From contig NW_023365698.1 of the NCBI RefSeq assembly GCF_000003815.2, positions 64,001 to 128,000 of the forward strand: DNA of 64,000 nt, given 5' to 3'. Position numbers and translations under genes: made by a program. The DNA is from Branchiostoma floridae (lineage: Eukaryota; Chordata; Leptocardii; Amphioxiformes; Branchiostomatidae). Of this stretch, positions 22,281 through 33,705 are shown one piece after another (the first letter of the stretch is position 1; each line of letters opens with the position of its first letter). A model generated the notes under the pieces. It saw only the letters and a list, made by a program, of their open reading frames with translations. It was not told the origin of the DNA and ran no database searches.

Positions 22281-23158
22281 GTTCATTAATGGTCATATGA
22301 AAGATTCTATGTTATGTTATACATTATATCTGCTGTAAATCTATGTAGAAGCCCAATAAGGATAGATAACCACCAAAATTTAGCTACTATGGTGCCTGGA
22401 TTAAGAATTATAGTATTTGATCTTTGCTTCAAGCCAAAATACCCGCATATCATTATACTTATAGCTGCTTTAGTAACAGATGACCAGAAAATGACCTAGC
22501 ATAGTCATACTTCAACTTGAGTTGATTTTCTAGCATAGCAAATGCTAATTATACAAGAAGATAATGATAAAACACTCATTTTCTGACTAATGTTGAATAT
22601 ACCGTATGCTGCAGTTCCATGTACCGAAGTTATAAAAGCTCGTTGTGCGGAGATCCTTTAGGATAGTATGCCCAAGGTGTGTACCTTTGAACTGCTAACA
22701 ACAAAAAAAGAATAAAATGGAGTTGAATTTTCACCCCTAGTGACCCCCTTTGGGTACATTTGATTGTGAAGTAGCCGTTGACATATACAGCTCTAAAACA
22801 TGTCAAACTTGCTCGTTGCAGCAGCCCTTATGGTCAGATCGTCTTTTTTGGCGGCGATTGACGCCGATGCCCCTGAGTTGTCGGTGCTCCGGTGTCAAGC
22901 CAAATCCTTGAAATTGCCAAGTCCATACGCCAGTTTTAATTTGAAAATTCAATTTTGTTCTAAATAAAAAAAAATATTTTTTTTCTAATTAGAACAAAAT
23001 TGAGAATAGGAACTTAACATGTTTTTGAAAGCCCGGAACTGGTTCCCAACGTCTAGTTGTTTTCGTGTTGTTTGCCTGAACCTAAACATATAATAAGTTC
23101 AATACTAGTCAGGTGTACTCATCACTATGCTAACGACTTACCAAACTTTGTTTTCCAG

Positions 23159-23248
23159 AATTACCATCACTAAAGACACCAAGGTTCCCAATGCTGCCCT
23201 CTTCACTGTAAACAAGGAGGACCACACCCTGGGCAACCTCCTCAGGGC
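23159..23248 (+). CDS. POLR2J: POLR2J (RPB11) internal exon
   Basis: Encodes [20 protein letters not shown] followed by [10 protein letters not shown], nearly identical to residues about 20-50 of RPB11, the RNA polymerase II subunit that dimerises with RPB3 during core assembly. Flanked by a TTTTCCAG acceptor and a GTAAGT donor. The exon begins with one base and ends with two of split codons. The upstream exon (about 18 N-terminal residues) was not found in the window, and the exon that should continue after LLRA was not found before the last exon at 25070. Confidence 0.9.
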
Positions 23249-23371
23249 GTAAGTATGCTGACTTATCTCTGAGTTCCACAGGGTAAAGTGCTAGACATAC
23301 AACAAGATCCACCTAGTGGTCATAGGACACCTTTCATTTGTGATGCTTCTTGCATGGAAGTTGGCCCTTGG

Positions 23372-23799
23372 TAAGGGTGGGTACTGGTACAGAAAATTAA
23401 GGTCCAGGTTCAAAGGATCAGGTCCTGGTCCGGACCTGAACCTGGACCTGATTCAGTATGTTAGAACTTGTGAATGGACAATACTGAAAACAATGGTCCA
23501 TTTCGCTACAAAGAAATATGTTTAGTGGAGTACAAGGCTTACTCAGTTCAGTTCAGTTCATCCATCCACTGCCTTTGTACAATTGACTGTAAAACTTGGT
23601 AGAAATGACTATAGACTCTACTCTACTTCGCTCGTTATTTTCCCCAACCAACTAAGTCCCAAAACGTGTGAATACCTTATCATACAATCTGTTCATTTTC
23701 CAATAGGTCCAACATCCGCTTCGCTGATTTTTTTTCAGGTCCATTTTTTCCGGACTGGTCCAATAAGAAATCCAGTTTTGTACCGGTACCCACCCCTAG
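23372..23799. mobile_element. MITE, GGTACCGGTAC family, in POLR2J intron
   Basis: Opens TAAGGGTGGGTACTGGTACA and closes with the complement of TAGGGGTGGGTACCGGTACA. The interior has AGGTCC/GGACCT-rich subterminal sequence and a GGTCCATTTCGCTACAAA segment. A second copy in opposite orientation lies at 31183-31611, sharing these blocks. Confidence 0.7.
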
Positions 23800-23839
23800 T
23801 ATAGAGGGTTCTAGCCTAGGGCTGTGAACCTAACTACTC

Positions 23840-24785
23840 ATACCTGTACTGTACTCTTGTAAGATTGTTTAGGTACAGGTCCAGACCTAAACAATCTGTG
23901 TACCCAACTAGTAGTACCTGTACCTGTACTGTACTTGTAAGATTGTTTAGGTACAGGTCAGGACCTAAAATGTCTTGTTTGCCTAACTACCTGTACCTGT
24001 ACTGTCTTGTAAGATTATTTAGGTACAGTTTAGGACCAAAATATCTGTTGTTGTTGTTGTGTGTCTAACTACCTGTACCCTTACCATACTTGTAAGATTG
24101 TTTAGGTACAGGTTAGGACCTAAAATATCAGTGTATGTAACTACCTGTACCTGTACCATACTTGTAAGATTGTTCAGGTACAGGTCAGGACCTAAATATC
24201 TGTGTACCTAACTACCTGTACCTGTACTGTACTTGTCGGATTGTTCAGGTACAGGTAAGACCTAAATATCTGTGTACCTAACTACCTGTACCTGTACTGT
24301 ACTTGTCGGATTGTTCAGGTACAGGTCAGGACCTAAATATCTGTGTACCTAACTACCTGTACCTGTACTGTACTTGTCGGATTGTTCAGGTACAGGTAAG
24401 ACCTAAATATCTGTGTACCTAACTACCTGTACCTGTACTGTACTTGTAAGATTGTTTAGGTACAAGTCCAGACCTAGAATATCTGTGTGCCGACTAGTAA
24501 CTACTTGTACCTGTCCTGTATTTTAGATTGTTTTGGTACAGGTTAGGACCTAAAATATCTGTGTACCTAATTACCTGTACTGTACTGTTCTTGTGAGGTT
24601 GTTTAGGTTCCAGGTCGGGATCTAGAATATCTGTGTATCTAATTACCTGTACCTGTACCGTACTTGTAAGATTGTTTAGGTACAGGTCAGGACCTAGAAT
24701 ATCTGTGTATCTAATTAACTGTACCTGTACTGTACTTGTAAGATTGTTTAGGTACAGGTCCTAAATATCTGTGTACTAATTGTGG
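23840..24785. repeat. minisatellite, about 13 units of 70-75 bp, in POLR2J intron
   Basis: Consensus elements in each unit: ACTACCTGTACCTGTACTG, TACTTGTAAGATTGTTTAGG, TACAGGTCAGGACCTA, AATATCTGTGTACCTA. Spacing is 70-71 bp in the most uniform part (24200-24420) and up to about 75 bp elsewhere. Units alternate between TTGTAAGATTGTTTAGG and TTGTCGGATTGTTCAGG types, a higher-order pattern. Each unit contains ACCTGTACC and GGTACAGGT, which can pair. Confidence 0.95.
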
Positions 24786-25069
24786 ACACCACTGTTTAAG
24801 ACTGCAGGTAAGTAAATCCCAAATCAGCGATAACAATTGTGATAATCTTGCAGTTAAAACTTAAGAAAACTTTCTCAATGCCATCTACCTATATCTCCCT
24901 GACTGCATTCACACCAACACACACATGAAATTCAGAATGCCTAGACGGAATCACCCTTCTTGGTGAAGGTAACAAGGGATTATCCTGAGGCTCACTCTTT
25001 CTCTTACTTAGTAAGATTCCAAGTACTTGAGAAAGTCTGCAGCATCTCTTATATATGTCTGTCTTACAG

Positions 25070-25102
25070 GTTGCAGTGAGAGAGAAGGAGGGAGTGGAGT
25101 GA
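25070..25102 (+). CDS. POLR2J: POLR2J (RPB11) last exon
   Basis: After a GTCTTACAG acceptor the sequence reads VAVREKEGVE then TGA. This corresponds to the RPB11 C-terminus (human VAIKDKQEGIE). It begins in phase 0. An AATAAA at 25629-25634 is a plausible polyadenylation signal. The spacing and order relative to the exon at 23159 support one gene, but about 58 residues of the conserved RPB11 fold are missing between them. Confidence 0.75.
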   Translation, partial: VAVREKEGVE

Positions 25103-25928
25103 TGACGAAAAATTCTACCAGTCCAAAAACATCTGTCATCTCAACAGGCTCCTGTGAAACATTGCAGCTCAGAAGAGGTGTAACCTGGACACATTAAACA
25201 TGGCTTCCTATGTAAAATACATTTCCTTTCCTAATTAGCCTATTTGCAAAATGTCTTGACTTGAAGGTCACTAACACAATGCTAACAGGGGAAAAGAAGA
25301 CTTCAATGTTAACATTAATGTTAATCCAATATCTGAGACATATTGTATGTACGGTATACTATCATGATACAATAGCTAGGATTGACTATGATGTTAAAAC
25401 AGCAGTGTCTCGTCAAAACGTGACCAGTGGTATGTCCTGTAAATAGTTTTTTTTTTAGTGCTGGCCATTCACAAGTTCAGATAGTGACTTAAAGTATAAG
25501 ATACTGCCACCAAGGACTCAAGATTGAAAAGTTTGCTCAATATTTAAAGGTGCAGTTTTGGTGTGAAGGGGGTCTCTCTCTCAATCTTTAGTATGTTGGC
25601 AACGACACTGTGCACAACAAATTTCATCAATAAAAACAAATCTTTTTTTTGCATTTTGTGTGTTTTCATGTGTTTTTAGTCATACTTGTGCATATTGATT
25701 ATTCCCATTGTAAAGTCAAGGATAACACAAATTCAATTTAGAATTCAGCAACGTTGGTACCAAAGTACCACAGTCCAATGAGATACCCGCTTTGCCCAGC
25801 CTGTCTCTGACATAGTAGTTAAGTTTACAGTCATTACACAGTGAATAAACAACTGTTACAGTATTTTTCATACTTGTACTACATCATATTTAATAAACAA
25901 TTATGCAAATTGTCAGTTTGTGTTAGTT

Positions 25929-26110
25929 TGCATTTGTGTGTGTGTGTGTGTGTGTGTATCACTGTGTGAGATGTGTCTGCATGTGCGAGTGTACAGTGTG
26001 TCACTACATTTATGTTTGTTATATGTGTGTGTACATGTGAGTAGTGGATACACTGTGTGTGTGTGAATACATGTGTGTGTTTGTTGTGTGTGTGTGTGTG
26101 AGAGAGAGAG
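25929..26110. repeat. GT-rich microsatellite region
   Basis: Several (GT)n blocks separated by short unique segments and ending in (GA)n. Apparent reading frames across it (Thr-His or Cys-Val repeats) are artefacts. Confidence 0.95.
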
Positions 26111-26254
26111 AACTTTCTCCCTACAAAAGACTTTCATTGATATTATTGAATGCATAAGTGTAATATAAATTTCTCACGTCAAATTTACAAAATGATAAAA
26201 ATTTCATTTTTGAAACGTTTTAGTTTTGACACCAGTATGCATGCTAATTCTATG

Positions 26255-26530
26255 GATGACAACAGCGCATGCATCAGCCACTCAGAGACTGTGTACATTG
26301 TCATAAAAATATAGACGATGAATTCCACTTTGTTTTGAAATGTCCTAATTGCTGTAAAGAGAGAGAAACATTGTTTAAGAACATTAGAGCCAAAACGCAC
26401 ATCTCTCTTACTGGTACAGAGAACGATATTTTCCATATACTGCTATCATGTTCAACCCATATAGCCGTCTACGTAGGTCAGTTTCTTAATAATGTATTCC
26501 AGATGCGGGACCAGATTACTCAATCATAAC
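26255..26530 (+). pseudogene. LINE ORF2 C-terminal fragment (Cys/His-rich tail)
   Basis: Reads HQPLRDCVHCHKNIDDEFHF, then LKCPNCCKERETLF. The C-x2-C...H-F-x-L-x-C arrangement is the zinc-binding tail of many non-LTR reverse transcriptases. The fragment is bounded by a short imperfect direct repeat (ATTCTATGGATGACAACAGC near 26249 and ATTTTATGGATGACATCAGC near 26561). No reverse-transcriptase core is present upstream, so it is a relic. Confidence 0.55.
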
Positions 26531-27059
26531 AGTACTGTACTCTAAGGCCACAGCAAGTAAATTTTATGGATGACATCAGCGCATTAATTTTCGCCTGATT
26601 TCAGAAAAAAAAACAAGATTTTTTTTTCTTCTGCAGGGATGGTCAACATGACGATAAAGTACCAAAATGAGCAAATATATTGTGTTGTAGCCTAATAATG
26701 ATTGTACTTGAAGAAGTGACACTTGCAAGGTATCCAGGACTGTACTTTTAGAAATGAAACGTAGTTGCAAAAGTGACACCAATATAGAAGCTTATGAGTG
26801 TGGTTGCCAACTTTGTTGGTGTATCAGTCTACCACACAAGTTTACCACACCAGTACATGTCTTAGATACAGGAATGAATGCCTTAATTGTTGGCTCTGAT
26901 ACCATGTTTTGTCCCTTTTATGCTTTATACAACAGTCATCACAACTTTATGGTGCCTAATTTTGAAAATGTAGCCATCTTGTTTTTTTTCACCCATCAGA
27001 GGGTGTCATCAATAAAATTAACTTGCTGTGGCCTAGTCGATAATACTTTGTTGTTTTGT

Positions 27060-27175
27060 ATGTAGCTTCTTCGTACTATTGTCTATATATATAGCTATTA
27101 GTTGTTATTGGTTGCCATCCATTGTACCTTGTGCGATTGTTGAGCAAGAAATTCATTCATTCATTGGTTATGGTG
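27060..27175 (+). repeat. retrotransposon-like 3' tail
   Basis: TTGTGCGATTGTTGAGCAAG is followed by AAATTCATTCATTCATTGG. LINE 3' ends commonly finish in such short tandem tetramers. No associated coding region next to it. Confidence 0.35.
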
Positions 27176-27334
27176 TGCTTGAAAAAACAAAACAAGGACT
27201 TTTGTTCTCTTATGCTAAACCTGACAAGGAAACTACGAATTTGGGACAATATAACGTTGTAGTCCAGCAGGTTTTGTGTTCCACATTGAGAGGAATGTGC
27301 CCGATGCGACGATGGGTGTATGGATCAAGGACAG

Positions 27335-27335
27335 G

Positions 27336-27380
<45 letters not shown>

Positions 27381-27416
27381 ATGTGCATGTGCGTGTGCGT
27401 GTGCTGTCTGTGTATC
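27335..27416. repeat. (GT)n microsatellite
   Basis: About 45 bp of perfect GT, then interrupted GTGCATGT/GCGTGT units. Confidence 0.95.
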
Positions 27417-28799
27417 TGAATAGCGTTCAGCACCAAGGACAGGTCGTTTGCTTGTGTTTTGACAAATTGCTTGATTTAATATTTTCAACCAGCAGTAAAA
27501 GACCTTCGTCTACTCCAGCATATTTTGCTTATGGATCAAAAGCGTCTGACAATCCTTACTAGAACTAGAAAGGCCGACATTTGCATAAGAGCAAATACAG
27601 CATATTTCAGCCATACCCCTTCCCACGCAACATTGGACTGTTCCAAATCACCCCTGCGCAAAAATGGAACATCCTCTTAACAGTACATTATCCCCCAAAG
27701 TTGACTGGTATTGTGAATTGACTCCAGGTAAAAACAGAGCTTGCTTCTATTTTTCAGAAAATGACAATAATCACACCTTCCATTCAGAAAATTTTCATCA
27801 TGACTGAAAATTGTTGAATGACTTCATGTAATGTCATTAACGATTTTCAGTACGATAACTAGGTGTAAGTTTTAAAAAGTATAAGCTCCTTGTGATGTGG
27901 GTACATTTATTATTGCAATGAACTTTTTTTATTCAAGTAGGGCATACGATTTAATAATTATCAAGCAGGTGCAGGTACTGTAGGAGCGTTTGTTTTCTTC
28001 AAGCTGTAAAACTGTTAAACTGTTTTACTTTGTATGCAATCAACCATCGAGCCTATTCTTATTTTAGTTTAACAACTTCCTGCCAGACCCGGAAGATACG
28101 ATTGAACCTTGTTCGAGGATTTATTTTCGTCTGTCTGGTCAGTCTGTTCATACCCTGGCGCTGAAAGTGTTTTATTGGGCTGAAACTCTGGCAGTTTAAA
28201 GTTACTTACAATTTAAATGTTCAAAGTTTATGCCAAACAACAACAGCACTAGGAAATGTGGCCACTATAGACAGGTGGTCACTATAGAGAAAATGCTGAT
28301 CTATTGACTAGGAGCCATACGTTACACATGATTTCAGTACACTGATCATTAATCATATAAACATTGCACAGGTAAGCCAATTGTTTAGATGTACAATTAA
28401 GTTCAAATAATTCTGAAGAGAAATATTGATGAGAAAATAATCATTCTCGCCACTGTCTAACTTATAATTACGTATCAAAACTAAACGCAGATTTTCTAAC
28501 TAACGCACCTTTCGCCGACTTCATCATAGGACCGCCGGCTATCAATCAAACACGGCTGTTGATTAGACTTAGAGTTTCAAACAGTCATGTGCTGTGTGCC
28601 AGTTGACAGCGAACTTCATGCTACGTGATGTTTTACATTGCTTGGACCTTCTATCCTACAGCGGTGCTTCTACAAAATATTTAGACTGTAACACTGAGTT
28701 TTATAGAATAGAATTTGACGCAGAACAGCGTTTTTTGCTGGGTATTTTTTTTTAAACATGTCCGTGGGAATATCAGCGAGGCGGCGACGTAGGGATATC

Positions 28800-30060
28800 A
28801 GACCGTCAACAAAAGTCGCACGGCGGCTAACGGCGCAGCGAAGATACTAGCGCTAGCCTATAAATAAGCGCTTCAACTAAGGATGGCAACCCGTACAATA
28901 TTTTTGTATACTGTTGAGCTAAGTAAAGTTTGTTGTTTATGAGGTTTTAGTTGTCTTTGAAGCTTTGACCCGAAATATTTTAAAGTCAAACTGCTGAAGA
29001 GAAGTAAGTGACTGCTACGATTATCGTAGATATGGCCCTAAAAAAACTGATAAAAGAAGCCTTCTCAATAGCCTAAAATGCAAGAGCTTCCGGGGGGGCT
29101 TCGCCCACCTGGGTCCCCCCCACAGTGGCCCTGCCCCTGGACCCCGCCAGGGACATTCGGCGGCCCCCGGACCCCTGTCCGACGCTTTGAAAAAATCCTG
29201 GCGAGAAGTCTGTACGGCCTGAGTCTTCAAGTTAACGTATTGTGTGGTCCCGCTTATGAATATTAATTAGCCTTCGCTTTCCTCTTCGCTGATTGGCTGA
29301 ACCATTAATTGAATTAACTCTTCCTGCCGGCTAGACGCAGGTGCAGATGTCGGCTCTGTGGGGTGAACGTCCGAAAGGTCACGGCATGGAGAACGAAAGA
29401 AAACCAATTTCCCCTAAAAAAAGTGCTGTAATTAAGCCTTTTACAGTACTTTATGCCAAAAATTTTACTTGGATCATTTTACCAACTATATTATGCCTAT
29501 CTATACCAAATGTTACTCATACCAGGGTACAGGGGTGCAAAATATACCGTTATAAGACCGTCAACAACAGTCGCACGGAGCTAACAGCGCAGCGAAAATA
29601 CCATCGCTAGCGTTTCAACTTCGGATAACAAGTTATAAGTACTGTTGAACTCAGTAACGTTAAAGTTTGTTTTTAGTTGCCTTTGACGGTTTGACCTGAA
29701 ACAGTGTTACGCTAAACTCCTGAAGAGAAGTTAAGTGACTGCTGCGATTATCATAGATATGCCCCTAAGAACTGATACAATATAAAGCCTTCTGAATAGT
29801 CTAAAATGCGAGAGCCTTAGGCGGGCTTTGGCGGGAACACTGCTATATACGGGATCATGAGGCCCCGCTTATGAATATTAATTAGCCTTTGGCCTCCTCT
29901 TCGCTGATTGGCTAGGTCTTTGATTCAATTAACTCTCCGGCTGACGCGCACAGGTGTGGCTCTGTGCGGGGTCACGGAAGGTCACGTCAGGAGGCCAAAA
30001 GAAAACAAATTTCCCCTCAGAAAAGTGCCAAAATTAATCATTTTAAATTTGTTTATGTCA
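28800..30060 (+). repeat. internal tandem duplication of about 0.6-0.75 kb in copy A
   Basis: GACCGTCAACAAAAGTCGCA at 28801 matches GACCGTCAACAACAGTCGCA at 29556. The following blocks (CTGAAGAGAAGT, ATTATCGTAGATATG, TGAATATTAATTAGCC, CTCTTCGCTGATTGGCT, AAATTTCCCCT) recur in order in both halves. Confidence 0.75.
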
Positions 30061-30099
30061 AAAATTTTACTTGAATCTTGTTACCAAGTATCTAATGCC

Positions 30100-30645
30100 T
30101 ATCTATACCAAATTTCAAGTCATTTAATTGTAATACCAGGGTACAGGAGCCAAAAGTGTCCTTTTTTGGTCAAAAATTGGCCAAAAATCGCAAAAATAAG
30201 CATTTTGTTGCACTGTACACCAAAAGTGTTATTGAATTTATATGAAGGGATTATCAAGGCACATCTGTGTCAAATTTCAGCTCATTCGGTTGCAATACCA
30301 AGGTACAGGAGCCAAAAGTGTCCTTTTTTGGTCAAAAATTGGTCAAAAAATCGCAAAAATAAGCATTTTGTTGTACTGTACACCAAAAGTGTTCTTAAAT
30401 TTATATGGGGGCATTATCAAGGCACATCTCTGTCAAATTTCAGCTCATTTGGTTGTAATACCAGGGTACAGGGGCCAAAAGTGTCCTTTTTTGGTCAAAA
30501 ATTGGTCAAAAAATCGCAAAAATAAGCATTTTGTTGTACTGTACACCAAAACTGATATTGAATCTATATGGGGGACTTATCAAGGCACATCTGTGCCAAA
30601 TTTCAGCTCATTCGGTTATAATACCAGGGTACAGGGGGCCCAAAT
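30100..30645 (+). repeat. 163-bp tandem repeat, 3-4 units, in copy A
   Basis: ACCAGGGTACAGGAGCCAAA recurs at about 30141, 30303, 30466 and 30629 (spacing 162-163). Each unit continues TTGGTCAAAAATTGG, AAATAAGCATTTTGTTG, CAAGGCACATCTGTG, TTTCAGCTCATTCGG. Open frames of 146 and 205 codons across it are by-products of the repeat. Confidence 0.9.
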
Positions 30646-31042
30646 ATACAGTTTTGGTCTTAAGATGACCAAAAAACCTTAATAAAATCATTTAAGAGAC
30701 AGATATGGAAAAAATGAAAAAAACGCCCGAGGGTATTGGCCCACTCTACCCTTGTGCCAAATTTCAAGTCATTCGGTTGAGGAACAACGGAGATACCGTG
30801 TTCTGAAGATTTGACAGGAGAAAGAAAGAAAGAAACATTACGAATACAATATATTTCACCATACCTATGGTATGGCTGAAATATAAATACAAATTTCATA
30901 TTGAAAGACGCTGCATGCCATCTGCCCTACTCCTGCATCCCCATGTATCAGGAGCGTCACCTAGCAATGTTGTCCACAACTGCAAAAGTTCAGAATGTCG
31001 CCCTGGTCTGTTGAAAGACATTGTGCTGTTTATGAGCAACAG

Positions 31043-31122
31043 TGTGTATGTGTATGTGTGTGTGTGTGTGTGTGTATGTGTGTGTGTGTGTGTGTGTGCG
31101 CGCGCGCGCGTGTGCGCGTGTG
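31043..31122. repeat. (GT)n / (GC)n microsatellite
   Basis: GT dinucleotides interrupted by GTATGT, ending in a GCGCGCGCGCG run. Confidence 0.95.
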
Positions 31123-31182
31123 ATTTCCTGCGACCAACTGACTTCTTGCTTGATGCCCAATCCCTTTCTAAAGAATGTACAG

Positions 31183-31611
31183 AATGGTAGGGTACCGGTG
31201 AGGTGTTGCGGTACAAAACCGTTTTTTTCTCATTGGACCGTTCCGGAAAAACCGGACCTGAAAAAAATCGGTGTGTCGGATGCTGGACCTTTTGGGAAAT
31301 GAACAGATTATATGATCAGGCATTCAAACGTTTTGGGTCTTACCGGATGAAGAAAAGAGCAAAGTAAAGTAGAGTTTTAAGTTTTACAGTCAACCGCACA
31401 AAGGCAGTTAGCTTTGTAGGATTTTAAAACGGGAGTCGAATACTCCACAAAACAGATTTATTTGTAGCGAAATGGACCATTGTTTTGAGAATCGTCTATT
31501 TACAAGTTTTCAAATACCGAATCAGAATCAAGTTCAGGTCCGGAGCTGGACCTGATCCTCTGGACCTGAACCGTACCTGGACCTGAATTTCTGCACCGGT
31601 ACCCAGCCCTA
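31183..31611. mobile_element. MITE, GGTACCGGTAC family, with 8-bp duplication
   Basis: Same family as 23372-23799 in reverse orientation: GGTACCGGT ends and a GAAATGGACCATTGTTTTGA segment complementary to that copy. ATGTACAG is present at 31175-31182 and 31612-31619, an exact 8-bp target-site duplication, which fits the hAT superfamily. About 429 bp, no ORF. Confidence 0.75.
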
Positions 31612-32084
31612 ATGTACAGAGATGCCAAGCAAAGAATAGCTTTTGTCGTTAGTAAATGGTTGACTGCTTAAGTGCCTTTATCTTCATGGTTCAAAAGCGT
31701 CACCTGCCAACTCTTATTGAAACTGCAATTCTGTACTGTCAAAAACAGACGGGACCGTTTACACTGGAACTACCGATGATATGGAATCCATCGTGTCGTT
31801 TTCTATATGCACGTTGCCTGGTCACACTACTAGAGTTTGCCTGTGTTTTGTATGGTATAATTGTATTCATAACTTGCACAGCAAAGTTCTTTCAAACAGA
31901 AAAGGCCTTACGAAGGAGTGTTGCAATTCCAGTAAACACGGCTAGATGGCGCTTTTGATCCATGAAAATGGGCGTGCTGTAGCAGAAAACCAATGTTTCA
32001 CATTTTTTTTTTAATTTTCCGTGTCTGTATGTGTCAATATTCAACCATACCATTCGTACATACACAAGCGAGCAATGTGGTCTT

Positions 32085-32490
32085 TGTACCAAATACAAAG
32101 TGGGTGCTCTTTGGGAGCAGTGGTAAGCTTAAGAAAGCACATCCAGTGCCAATCAAAATTGGACTAGAGTGAATAGAAAGAATGGTTTCATTTAAATACC
32201 TAGGGCTTATTCTTGATGACAAATTGTTGTGGAATTCATTATGGTTTACAAGTGTATCAATGGGCTAGCACCAACATACCTATCATCCACCTTCTCTCAC
32301 AACCACAACTTACACAATTACCAAACCAGACAGACATCACTACTATACAAACCCTTTTTCAAGACCACAACAGGACAACGTACATTTGCCTACAGAGGTG
32401 CTAAACACTTTAATTCACTACCAGGCTACATTGAGCAAGTTCCAAGCCTGAATTCATTTAAGTCAGCTTTGAAAGACCTAACATAGTCTC
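32085..32490 (+). pseudogene. LINE ORF2 C-terminal relic (RT thumb plus tail)
   Basis: Upstream part: VPNTKWVLFGSSGKLKKAHP, stop, then MVSFKYLGLILDDKLLW, the conserved YLG-LDD segment after the reverse-transcriptase catalytic core. In another frame comes MVYKCINGLAPTYLSS, a GQRTFAYRGAKHFNSLP segment and LNSFKSALKDLT, the typical C-terminus of CR1/L2-like LINEs. The two parts are joined by a deletion and frameshift. 5'-truncated and inactive. Confidence 0.75.
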
Positions 32491-33210
32491 AGTACTGAGT
32501 AGTGACCTCTGACCTCCTAAACTGTTGACCTTGGATCGGATTATGATTTTGATTTATCTGTGTCTTTCATGTCTCAGTTGTTTTTATATGTTCCGACGTG
32601 TATGTCTACTTTTCTCTCTGTAAGTTTTTTTTTTTTTTTTCCTTGTATGTACATGTGGAACTGGGCCCTATTGAAAACCAGTGTATTAAAACTGAATAGG
32701 CTACCCAGGTGTTAGAAAATAAACCAAACCAAGCCAAAGTGTACATGTAGAAGCAAAATAATGCGTTTAGTTAGCGCTTTTTTTAAATATCAGACTTTGC
32801 ATATCAAAACTGCATATCTTTACTTACTAACAGTGGGATGCCTTTTACGCACAACTTTCATTACTCTGTATTTTTGCTACCCGTGGTGGTAATTAAACCT
32901 AAATCATTTAGACATGAGTCACATCTCGTTTGCTCATTGCTATGCATGACGTGACTGCCAGCCCTGCATTGTTTATTGGTTCGACCGACTACTCTCTCTT
33001 AGCAGCCAGGGGCTAAATTGCGAGGAGCTTACAATAACATGGTCCCCTATAGCATACCATGATTAATGTTTACTAGTGTATTCAAAACTGAAAATCCTTT
33101 AGTATAACTAACAGATGGGTGATAGTTTAAAAGATTTTGCTACAACCGCAGAGGGGCTTTACTGTGTACACGCCCGGGCATCAAAGCAGATCATCACCAC
33201 GCCACCCACG

Positions 33211-33416
33211 GTCGGGCTTAGCCTCCTTCACCGGCCTCTCTGGGAAGCTTGGCAATTTTTTTTGGGGGGGGGGGGGCGGTAGGTCGATTCGCGATTTTTA
33301 ACCGGGAATATGCCGGGAAAGGAATATATGCCGGGAAAGGAATATACACCGGAAACCTTGTACGGGCTAGGCGAAATCGGCTTCCCAGTAGGCCTGCTAC
33401 TTGTCGCTATCTACAA
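33211..33416 (+). repeat. outer left arm of nested inverted repeat
   Basis: GTCGGGCTTAGCCTCCTTCA to about CTATCTACAA matches the reverse complement of 35948-36146, including the T8/G12 homopolymer, TAGGTCGATTCGCGA, the doubled GGAATAT-GCCGGGAAA unit and ACAAGGTTTCCGGTG. Confidence 0.9.
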
Positions 33417-33705
33417 ACGCAATAATGATTAAGAATGCCTTTCAGACGGCCAATTAATGTATTCGCGAGAAGTTATTCACACTGCCGCGAGAAGTAATTC
33501 ACACCTCAACGTTAATAGTGCACGGCCACCCCGAAGCGTGCCACAAACCTACGTAACGTTACCGGAAACCGTGCACAGACTGCCTGCCTTTGTCACTTCC
33601 AGAGTTACAATAATTGATACAACAGTTTGAATAATTGATACACGTGCAAAACTTACATTTCAGATCAGTGTAAAACATTTTTTCCAGTGGTTTTAAAACA
33701 TACTT

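Larger units (their letters stand above)
27560..30893 (+). mobile_element. composite dispersed element, copy A (about 3.3 kb)
   Basis: Left end CTAGAAAGGCCGACATTTGC... followed by CATATTTCAGCCATACCCC; right end ATTTCACCATACCTATGGTATGGCTGAAATAT. Hallmark internal blocks in order: TTGAATGACTTCATGTAATG, GTACCTGCACCTGCTTGATAA (as its complement), ATGTGGCCACTATAGACAGG, GTATCAAAACTAAACGCAG, CTTATGAATATTAATTAGCC, TTTCAAGTCATTCGGTTGAG. All recur in reverse order and orientation at 38933-41107, so both are copies of one element whose termini share ATATTTCAGCCATACC as an inverted repeat. Copy A contains an internal duplication and a tandem array. No convincing protein-coding gene inside. Confidence 0.75.

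Noticed and set aside
23840-24785. CRISPR-like array
   Set aside because: Eukaryotic minisatellite: the whole 70-bp unit is repeated, with no unique spacers between conserved repeats.
24780-25068. Missing POLR2J exon hidden here
   Set aside because: I looked for the GYKVPHPLEHK and AFTNAITDL regions in all three frames and found neither.
29908-30682. Open frames of 205 and 146 codons
   Set aside because: They run through the 163-bp tandem repeat; the peptides are translated repeat units without domain content.
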